Shown here: positions 46,701 to 55,600 of the stretch, piece by piece
How positions within the stretch are numbered: the first letter of the stretch is position 1
How the letters are laid out: each line of letters opens with the position of its first letter
Source of the DNA: an uncultured Verrucomicrobiota bacterium
Lineage (GTDB): Bacteria; Verrucomicrobiota; Kiritimatiellia; CAIVKH01
NCBI GenBank assembly: GCA_937872895.1
Contig: CALMUP010000013.1
Location: forward strand, 143,055-207,054
Length of the DNA stretch: 64,000 nucleotides
Reading direction: 5' to 3'
Made by a program: the position numbers and the translations under genes
The notes under the pieces: model-generated
Seen by the model: only the letters and a program-made list of their open reading frames with translations
What the model was told of the DNA's origin: nothing
Databases searched by the model: none

Positions 46701-48179
46701 ATGTCCGCGAAAAAACCATCCCGTTCCGCCGCCACGGTCACCGACGAACCCCGTCCGCCGGTGGTCAGCCTGATCAGCCTCGGTTGCGCCAAGAACGAGG
46801 TCGATTCCGAGCGCATCCTCGGCAAGCTGATCACCTCCGGCTTCCTCGTCGCCGAGGACCCGGCCGAGGCCGATGTCTGCCTGGTCAACACCTGCGGCTT
46901 CATCACCGACTCCCGCGAGGAGTCGGCCGGGGTGTTGCGCGAGCTGCAGGAATTGAAGCAGAGCGGGCGCGTGAAGTCGGTCGTCGCCCTCGGCTGCCTC
47001 GTCGAACGCGCCTCCGGTGCACCCGAGACCAGCGGCTACCTCAAGGACGCCGATGCCCTGGTCGGCTTCCAGGACTACCCGAAGCTCGAGGAGATCTGCC
47101 GCGAGCTCGCCGCCGGAACGACGAAACCCAAACCCGCCGCCGAAGGCATCCCGGTGGTCATCGGCGACAAGCGCTTCAAGGGCCTCGCCGCCGGCGCCGG
47201 TTCCTTCACCGCCAGCTACAACCAGTTCCTCACCGCGCCGCGCCTGCGCCTCGGCTCCCCGCACATCGCCCACCTCAAGATCAGCGAGGGCTGCTCGAAC
47301 TTCTGCAAGTTCTGCTCCATCCCCTACATCCGCGGCGTGCAGGTCAGCCGCCCGGTCGAGGACATCGTGCGCGAGGCGCGCGAGCTGATCGACGGCGGCG
47401 CGGTGGAGATCAGCCTGATCGCCCAGGACACCACCAGCTACGGCCGCGACCTCTACGGCGAGTACCGGCTGTCCGCGCTGATGAAGGCCCTCTTCGCCCT
47501 CGACGCCCCGGTGTGGTTCCGCCTGATGTACGCCTTCCCGCGGTTCCTCACCGACGACATGCTCGCGACCCTCGCCTCCGACCCGCGCCTCTGCCCGTAC
47601 ATCGACATGCCGCTGCAGCACATCTCCGACCGGATGCTCAGCGACATGGGCCGCGGCATGCTGCGCAAGGAGACGGTCGCGCTGCTCGACCGCATCCGCG
47701 CCACCTGGCCGGACGGCGCGATCCGCACCACCTTCATCGTCGGCTACCCCGGCGAAACGGCGGAACAGTTCGACGAACTGCTCGCCTTCGTGCAGGAAGG
47801 CCGCTTCTCCCACGTCGGCGTGTTCATGTACTCGCACGAGCCGAAGACACCCTCGGCGCGGCTGCCCGACAACGTGCCGCTGGTCGAGAAGAAACGCCGC
47901 CGCGACGCGATCATGGCCGCGCAGCTCGAGGTCTCGCGCAAACGGCTCGCCGCCATGGTCGGCCGCACCGTGGACGTGATGGTCGATGGCGCGCCCGGTC
48001 CGGGCATGTCCGTGCCGCGCGGCGTCACCGCGATGGGCCGCAGCCAGCGCGAAGCCAGCGACGTCGATGGCGTGATCTTCCTCAAGGGCCGTGCCGCCGC
48101 CCGCCTCGAACCCGGCACCATCATCCCCGCCGTCATCGAAAACAGCCTCGATTACGACCTCATCGCCCGCCCGGCCTGA
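46701..48179 (+). CDS. rimO: Ribosomal protein S12 methylthiotransferase RimO
   Basis: 492 residues from the ATG at 46701. N-terminal UPF0004 domain with cluster Cys (SLGCAKNEVDSE, VNTCGFI, ALGCLVERA), radical-SAM triad Cys198-x3-Cys202-x2-Cys205 in GCSNFCKFCSIPYIRG, then a TRAM domain. SerGlu-type GCSNFCxFCxIPxxRG distinguishes RimO from MiaB. It adds a methylthio group to Asp88 of ribosomal protein S12. Normal length. Confidence 0.95.
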   Translation: MSAKKPSRSAATVTDEPRPPVVSLISLGCAKNEVDSERILGKLITSGFLVAEDPAEADVCLVNTCGFITDSREESAGVLRELQELKQSGRVKSVVALGCLVERASGAPETSGYLKDADALVGFQDYPKLEEICRELAAGTTKPKPAAEGIPVVIGDKRFKGLAAGAGSFTASYNQFLTAPRLRLGSPHIAHLKISEGCSNFCKFCSIPYIRGVQVSRPVEDIVREARELIDGGAVEISLIAQDTTSYGRDLYGEYRLSALMKALFALDAPVWFRLMYAFPRFLTDDMLATLASDPRLCPYIDMPLQHISDRMLSDMGRGMLRKETVALLDRIRATWPDGAIRTTFIVGYPGETAEQFDELLAFVQEGRFSHVGVFMYSHEPKTPSARLPDNVPLVEKKRRRDAIMAAQLEVSRKRLAAMVGRTVDVMVDGAPGPGMSVPRGVTAMGRSQREASDVDGVIFLKGRAAARLEPGTIIPAVIENSLDYDLIARPA

Positions 48180-48211
48180 TCCCGCCCTGCTTACTCAAGC
48201 ATGCCCGTTGA

Positions 48212-48229
48212 CGGGGACGAGCGTCCCCG
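48212..48229. terminator. Short hairpin after rimO
   Basis: CGGGGACG (48212-48219) and CGTCCCCG (48222-48229) form a perfect 8-bp stem with a 2-nt gap, 32 bp after the rimO stop. AAAA rather than T follows on the plus strand, so it would suit a minus-strand transcript (TTTTG) or be a repeat element. Confidence 0.3.
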
Positions 48230-48334
48230 CAAAAGGGAAGGAGATCAAGAATGTGTGGAAACGCAGGGTTAAAGGCCTGTCCCTGGCGCATTCTGTCCCT
48301 CACTCTTACGAATGGCGGTGGCGGGCCGTTTACC

Positions 48335-48434
48335 CAACGCGTGCGGGGGCCGCGCCAAAGGCGGGTAAACACCGCATTCCACCCAGGAGGTGGAGCGGCT
48401 TGCCCTCCTGACCGGATCGGTCAAGCCGCTGGGG
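48335..48434 (+). repeat. Intergenic repeat copy A, downstream of the SRPBCC gene
   Basis: About 100 bp, from CAACGCGTGCGGGGGCCG to CCGCTGGGG, closely matching copy B (49057-49152) in the same orientation. Long identical blocks include GGCCGCGCCAAAGGCGGGTA and the segment GGTGGAGCGGCTTGCC. The two copies flank the SRPBCC gene. No ORF is plausible in it. Confidence 0.8.
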
Positions 48435-48453
48435 TATGCCCCAGGATGCCGGG

Positions 48454-48984
48454 TTACGGCTGCGCGTGGACGAGCTGGTTCAGGTTGCTCAGGCCGGCTT
48501 CGTACCGGGTTCCGATCATGCCCTCGATGTCCATGAACACGCTGACCAGGCGCGCCATCAGGTCGTTTTCGCCGACCATGCGCCACGTGACCTCGGTGCG
48601 GTCGCCGTCGGGGGTGAAGACAAACTCGCTGATGCTTTCCGAGGCGAAGGGTTTCACGAATTCGAGGTGGATCAGGATCTGGGCATCCGGCCGGCTTTCC
48701 GTGATGGTCATGCGGCCTTCACCAACGTCCTGGTTGCCCTTCCAGTGCTGCTTCGCCCCGGTTCCGGCGGCCGGTCCCTCGTAGGTGTTCACCATCGCCG
48801 GATCCAGTTTCGCCCACGGCGACCAGTCCTCCCACGCGGCCAGGTTGTTCACCTTGGCGAAAACCACCGAAGCCGGCGCATCCAGCGTCATCGTCCGCTC
48901 CACCCGGAGCTCGCGCGGTTGCTGCGCCACCAGCAACGACACCACCACCACCGCCAGCACCAACAAGCTCATCATCGCTTTCAT
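48454..48984 (-). CDS. SRPBCC-family protein, membrane-anchored or exported
   Basis: 176 residues from the ATG at 48984 with AAGGAGAATGCC just upstream; a long in-frame extension to 49203 runs through repeat copy B and is rejected. An N-terminal hydrophobic segment (MKAMMSLLVLAVVVVSLLVA) precedes a START/SRPBCC ligand-binding fold (LDAPASVVFAKVNNLAAWEDWSPW; GTGAKQHWKGN; GDRTEVTWRMVGEN). Such proteins bind hydrophobic ligands; the ligand is unknown. It lies between two copies of a ~100-bp repeat. Confidence 0.82.
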   Translation of the reverse strand: MKAMMSLLVLAVVVVSLLVAQQPRELRVERTMTLDAPASVVFAKVNNLAAWEDWSPWAKLDPAMVNTYEGPAAGTGAKQHWKGNQDVGEGRMTITESRPDAQILIHLEFVKPFASESISEFVFTPDGDRTEVTWRMVGENDLMARLVSVFMDIEGMIGTRYEAGLSNLNQLVHAQP

Positions 48985-49056
48985 GGCATTCTCCTTGTAC
49001 TCGTCGCATCCTAGCGCAAATCGGCCCCCTGTCCACGCGCCTTTCCGACAGACGAA

Positions 49057-49152
49057 CAACGCGTGCAGGGGCCGCGCCAAAGGCGGGTAAACACCGCGTT
49101 CCGCCTTGAAGGTGGAGCGGCTTGCCCACCTGGCCGGATCGGTCCGCTGGGG
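49057..49152 (+). repeat. Intergenic repeat copy B, upstream of the SRPBCC gene
   Basis: Matches copy A over about 96 bp with scattered substitutions and a small gap near the right end. It begins CAACGCGTGCAGGGGCC and ends GGTCCGCTGGGG. Confidence 0.8.
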
Positions 49153-49305
49153 AGACGTGTTGCTCTCGATTCGGTTTTGGGGATGGCATCCAACGCATAC
49201 CAAGATGAGGCTCCGCAGTTCTAGGGTTGAAGCGTCATCGTCAGCGTACTGCGTAGAAACCCCACCCTATTCCCGGAAAACTAAACATGCATTCGTTTGT
49301 AATAT

Positions 49306-49351
49306 CGCCTAGGTGATATACCTAGTTGTTTCTAGGTTTATAACCTAGGCG
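49306..49351. promoter_or_regulatory. Four-box CCTAGG palindrome, candidate operator
   Basis: CGCCTAGGTGATATACCTAG (49306-49325) and the complement of 49332-49351 agree at 18 of 20 positions, separated by TTGTTT. Each half is itself a CCTAGGT...ACCTAG palindrome, so there are four boxes in dyad arrangement. This looks like paired dimer-binding sites or a structured RNA. It lies ~290 bp before the giant gene. Confidence 0.55.
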
Positions 49352-49442
49352 CTTTACTGGCCTGTCGTAACTGTTGATTTGTCACGATGATAGAATAAAC
49401 GGTCGCGCCATTGTTAGAAGTTGCAAAAACCAAAAATAAGTA

Positions 49443-49471
49443 TTGCAGAACGTATTCTTAGCTGTTTAATT
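49443..49471 (+). promoter_or_regulatory. Candidate promoter of the giant gene/RHS locus
   Basis: TTGCAG (49443-49448), 17-bp spacer, TTAATT (49466-49471) in AT-rich DNA. It would give a leader of ~160 nt to the ATG at 49639. Confidence 0.45.
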
Positions 49472-49638
49472 TTCGTTGTCAGTCGCCATTCAAGGAGGCA
49501 CGGCAACCGATGATCAAGCAGGGCTATCGCTCTCGTGTTTGTGTCGCAGCTACGCTCGGCAGCCATTCCCGTGCAAACGGTGCCCGCTCCCTTCGTCCCT
49601 CGGTAGTCACTGCGCGTTTTGTTCAAGGAGGACTTGTT

Positions 49639-52600
49639 ATGTTCCGCTACGCTCTTCTGCTGGTTGTGTTCAGTGGGCAATCGGCGGTGTCCCAAGAGGT
49701 GATCAGTGCCGGAGGAAAAGCAGAACCTTGGTCCATGCCGCAGGCCTTGCTGATGGATGCGGCTACGGGATCGACCCTCGTCGCGGAGGCTGCCTTGATC
49801 GTTTCCGAATCTGTTGACATGAAGGCAAGCGCGGGTGGCCAGGCCATGGAACGTGGATCCCTGGTACAGCCCGAAAAGACCATCGTCTATGATGACGGGA
49901 CCATCATCAAAGAGATTCTCCCGGGCGGCTACCGGAAAATCGCCACGGGTTTGCTTCGCCCCGACGCCGAGGGCAAACTCGTCCCGAGCTCGCTCACCCC
50001 AATGCTGAAAAGCTCCGGTGGCCTTGCCTTCCCGGACGCCCCGCTGCGGGTCGACATCGCCGCCAGCGCCAATCGACAGACCGTGGTGGAAACCCGACGC
50101 CACGACCAAGCCATCTCCGCCCGATCGGCCGTTGCCGCAATCGCCTATTATGACGCACAGCGACCATCCCGCCTGATCCTGGCCAATGTGGTGGATGCCA
50201 AGGTGGAGGCCCACGCCACCGGCGCGGTGTTTTATGATGCCTTTGATCACGTTGATGCCGACATCCTCTATACCATCCATCCGTGGGGGCTCGAACAGGA
50301 CGTGGTGATCTATGGTGGGCTTCCGACTCCGGAAGCGGTTGGGCTTCAGCCGGAAACCACCTTCTTGTGCGTGCTGACCGAATTGTTGGATGTCGGAAAC
50401 AACCCGCAACTGGTTCAGCGCAAAGGGGAAAAGGAACCTGACGACGCCGGTATGGCCCCTCTGCATGTCTACAAGATGGTGAACGATGAACCGGTGCGCA
50501 TCCACGATTTCCAGTCTGGCGTTGCCTATGAACACCAAACCGCCCTGTCGGTGGGTGGACTCGCCAAATCCTCGGAACCCGTCACGGTGAGGCACCGGAT
50601 CTTTCAAGCCCAGGGACGCTGGTTCCTTTCCGAGGAAGTGGCCGTGTCGGACATCCAGCAACACACCCCGGACATCTTCAAGCCGGAAGCCAGTATGAAA
50701 ACCGTGGAATCGCTCCCGGCCACGAGACCGGAATCGATCGCGGATACCGATGCCGAATGGATGCGCGCGCAGGAACCCCTGTTGGCCTATCAACCGCGTC
50801 AGCGCGAAGCCTTCGTCATCGACTACCTGGATTACTCCGGTACGACATCCAACAACATCGTATTCGCCACCGGTGAAACCTACTTCATCCCTTCGGACTT
50901 GGTCATCAACGGGGCCTCGTTGACCATCATGCCGGGTGCCATCGTCAAGTTCGCCACCAACGCCACCATCAAGCTGATCAATGGCGCCACGATCATCAAC
51001 AAGTCCCACCTTCTTGATCCCGCCATTTTCACCTCGGCCCATGATTCCCAGTTTGGTGAAGCCATACCCGGCTACACCAACCCGCCCGCCAACCACTTGT
51101 ATGCCTCGGCCTTCGAGCTGGAAAACTGGAATGCGGTGACCATCGAAGGCATCCGCATACGGTACGCCTCCACCGGCATCAAAGCCGAAACCAGCGGTCA
51201 TACCATCCGGCATAGCCTGATCGAAAAAGGCTGGCAGGGCATCGACATCCATTCTGCCTCAACCGGAGGTGCGGTAACCGTGCGCAATGTGCTGTTCAGC
51301 CACCTCAACCGAGGCCTGACCGCCGGATCCCAGAACAGCAATGTCACCGTCTATCTGTACAACAGCACGATGCACGCCGTGTCGGAATACGGGGTGGCCA
51401 CGAACACCAAGGTCAATCAGTTCAGCATCCAGTGTTCCCTGTTTGCATCGGTCACCAACGAGTTGTCCAAGGGAAGCCCGGTCAGCGGAATGGGTGGTAG
51501 CAGCAACTTCGTCTACAACTCCCCCACCCAGGGCCTCGGCTCGGTCACCGTCCTGACCAACAACCCTTTTCAGGCCGGAACCTACGGAAGCAATTACCTC
51601 GGTCATAGTTCCGCGCTGATCAACGGCGGCTACATTTCCAGCGATTATTGGCTCCTCTATCACTTTACGACCGCCACCAACCACGCCAAGGAGTCGAATA
51701 CCGTTGTGGATGTCGGGTTCCACTACCCGTCTCCGGCCGACACGGACGGAGATGGTCTTTACGACTTCGTCGAAGATGCCAGCGGTAACGGCACCTACAC
51801 CTCCAACTCGGTGGATGTCGCGGATCTCAACGCCTACGACACCGACGGGGATGGGTTGAATGATTACGATGAATACATGGTCCATGGGACCAATCCGAAG
51901 TCCTACGACACCGACGGAGATGGGTTCGATGACGCCCATGAGCTTTCGGTGGGCAGTGATCCGCTCTCCGCCACCTCGTATCCGGTCCGGATCTCGGGCC
52001 CGATTACCTATTCGGGCGGTCAAACCGGCTCCCTGCACATCGCCATCCGTTCGTTTGAGCCGGTGCCGTACCCTACGGCGTTCTATATGCCTTTCACCAC
52101 CAACGAAGGGTCCATGGTTCACGATCGAAGCGGTCGCGGCAACACGGGAACGGTCCAGGGTGCGACCTGGTCGTCGGCGGGCATCAAGGGTGGTGCGTAT
52201 AGCTTCGACGGCGACGATCGCATTCTGGTGGGAGACTTGGCCGTGGTTGAGGGTCAGACCAACGTGACCTTCGGCGCATGGATCAAGCGGACCGGTGGCT
52301 CATCGCTCAACGGGATCATGGGAAAGACCGTCGCAGAAAATGAATCCATGTACCTGCTGCTCAACAGCGGCGGTGCGGGTGGTGTCGCGTATGTGGTACC
52401 GCAAAGCAAATCGCTGGAGTCGTATGCAGAAAAGTCGCCCATCGTCACCAACCACCACTGGATGCACCTCGCCGGGGTCTACAGTGGAACCAACATGCGC
52501 TTGTATGCCAATGGCCAGTGTGTCGCTACCGGAGCTACCCACGCCTTGGAGGCCGTACGGTCCAATACCGTTACCGCCGCCATCGGCGATGTGGCATCCA

Positions 52601-55600
52601 ACCGCGGCTGGTATTTTACCGGGCTTATTGACGAGGTAACCATCTACCAGCACGCGCTTTCCGATGCGCTGGTCAAGGCTATGGCGCAGGATGCTCAAGC
52701 CGGCCTGGTCAACCGACAGGCCGCATCGAACGGGATCCCGGCGTCCTACAGCACGCCGGAAGTACCCAGCGGCAGCAATTATTGGGTGGTCGCCTGGATC
52801 GATACCAACGGGAACGGTGATCGGGAGTATTGGGAACCGTATGGAGCCTACACCTCCAATCCGGTGTTGGCCAACGGGCCGGTATCGGGTGCCGCGATCA
52901 CGGTACTCGATCCGGATGCCGATGGCGATGGTGCCGCCGATTGGCGCGAGGTGTTGCTGGGTACCGATCCGTTCAACAAGGATTCGTACCCGACCACCAT
53001 AGCGGGAACCGTCATCTACACCGGCGGTCAAACCGGACCGGTGCGTGTAGTGGCCACGGGCACCAATTACGTCCCCTTTACCGCGGTCATCGCGGCTCCG
53101 GGAGCCTACACCATCAGTAACGTACCCAACCAGCGCACCTACACGGTGTCTGCTTTCCGGGATTCCAACACCAATGGCGTCATGGAGTACGCCGAGGCGC
53201 AAGGAACCTATTCCAACAACCCGATCACCCTCCTGACCGCGACCACCAATATATCAATCACCCTCACGGAGGCCGATACCGACGGTGACGGTATGCCGGA
53301 CTGGTGGGAAATCTTCTACGGACTCAACCCCACCTCCGGCGTTCATGCCTCGCAGGTGGCGTGGTGGAGGTTTGAGGAGGTGTCGGGGCTTACCGCCAGC
53401 AATGTGCTCAATGCCAGCCATCATGGTTCCATGACCAATATGTCTGTTACCAATCGAGTTGGCGGAAAATTAGGGCAGGGTATGTGGTTTGATGGTGTCG
53501 ATGATCGAATTGAAATTCCCGCATCCCTGTCGGCGGCCATCACCAACAGGATAACCGTCGATGCGTGGGTAAAAGCCGAAACGCTTGATGAGGCGAGTCT
53601 ATACAGAGGAATTCTGTCTGAAAAGTATGTAGGCGACCAGAATGTACAGTTCGCAGTTCACTTGTACGGTAGCAACCATAACGTGCGAGCAGGTTTTTTT
53701 AATGGAGGTTGGCGCCTGGCGACTGATACCAATAGCTTTACCACGTCGGCATGGCGACGTGTTAGCGCAACGTTCAACGGAACGAATATTGTAATTTATA
53801 CAGATGGTTTCCAGGTTGCCACGGGCACGGCGATATACAACTTGCCCATAGGTACCAACGGTTGGCGTATTGGTCAGCGGCATGACGGTGGAGGTCCCTC
53901 GGACATGTGGCATGGTTTGATCGACGAGGTAAGAGTCTATTCCTCGGCCTTATCAAGCAATCAGGTTGCGACCTTATACGACGCCTTTGGCGATTTGGAT
54001 AACGATGGAATCATCAATCAGGATGAATACATTTATAGGACGAATCCAAATTCGAGTGATACCGATGGGGATGGTCTGTCAGACCAGGAGGAAGTTTTTA
54101 CTCACGGCACGAATCCGGCCAGCACAGATACGGATGGTGATGGCTTGTCAGACTTTGCCGAGCTTAACGACTATCTGACAGATCCCAAAGCCTGGGATTC
54201 CGATGGCGATGGAATCGATGATGGCGAGGAAATAGAAAATGGAACCAATCCTCTGGACGTGTTGGCCAGTACGGGACTCAACCGGAACTGGATGTTCTTT
54301 AATAATCCCGACTATGCGTTGCCATCGTGGGAGTTGATCCCCGGGATGTGGCAGCGCTTCCATGTGGCTGATTATGCGACAGGCACCAACACCCTGTTTG
54401 TTATTCTGCCGAAAAAATTAGGACTGAATCCGGCCGGGACGAACGAGGTTGAAGTCCGGTTGTTTTGGGCTCATCCCCCCCCGTCTACCAACGTAACCGA
54501 GCAATGGTTAAACGCCCATTACTACACATCAACGGTGGTTTCGTCCTCGCGACCGTTTCATGGGTTACCGACAATGAACCAGGTGACCGTCGATGTTTAC
54601 CGTCTGCGTTATGCCCAACCGCCGTTCACGAACAATGTTGACATCTGGTATGCACCGTTAATCAAGTCGTATACAAATACCATTGAAACGGACTACGTAT
54701 ATCTGGCAAGCAAGTTGACGGATGGAGATTTACCCGTCAATGGATACAACTCGAACAACTGGCTGGTCTATCCGCAGTACTACGCGAAAGCCTACTTCGG
54801 CCGGGATCATCACTTCTGGCATGCACCGACCAGGCTAAAAAATGGTGGTTTTGAAGCCGGCGCATTCTTCTGGGTGCTGCAAAGTACTAATGCAGTGGTG
54901 TCGACCAACGAGGCCTTCAGTGGCGGACAGTCGCTGTTTATCAAGGGCAGTGATGAACATGTAGCGTATCAAAATATAGCGGTTCATGCTGGTGAAGAGT
55001 TAATTGTAAGCGGTCGAGTAAAGCTGCCATCGATGGTATCCAGCGCCCCTGCCGCAAGGCGACTCGTACTGAAAGCAGATTATTATGATTCTGATGGGAT
55101 TGCTATAAGTAGCTTGAAATCAGTGTGGGATAGCTCGGTAAGTACGACCAATCAGTGGGAGTTCCTGGCAATAACCAGCCTGGTGCCTAGGCGTGCGAAA
55201 TCGATGAATGTGTCTATTAGAACTGTATCTGCCGGACCATGGACCAATGAGCTGGATGGTGCATTTATTGATGATATTCAGGTTCAGATTAGTCCTGATA
55301 GTGATAGTGATGGTATTCCGGACTGGTGGGAAAATGACAACAATTTAAACCCATGGGATCCAACGGACGCAATCTTTGCATCTAACAATAATGGCGTGCT
55401 TAATGTTGATAAGTACCGACTCTCCTTGGATTCCTCAACGGAAGACACCGATGGCGATGGAATCCCAGACTGGTGGGAGCTTGAAAATGGGATGAATCCG
55501 CAAGACCCCTCAGACGCGAACATGGACTATGACCACGATGGCTTGTCCAACTACGAGGAGTTCTACACCAAGACCAGCATCTGGAATGCTGACACCGATG

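Larger units (their letters stand above)
49153..49638. other. AT-richer non-coding stretch before the giant surface gene
   Basis: No plausible gene. It contains the four-box CCTAGG palindrome (49306-49351), a promoter-like pair (49443-49471) and two AAGGAGG sites (49492-49498 and 49624-49630). The first precedes an in-frame ATG at 49510, the second the chosen start at 49639. Composition is clearly lower in GC than the DNA to its left. Confidence 0.6.

Noticed and set aside
48335..49152. Insertion sequence around the SRPBCC gene
   Set aside because: Flanking copies are direct, not inverted, and there is no transposase between them.
49510..49638. Upstream ATG start for the giant gene
   Set aside because: It also has AAGGAGG, but adds 43 Arg-rich residues before the signal peptide; the second ATG begins the signal peptide directly after another AAGGAGG.
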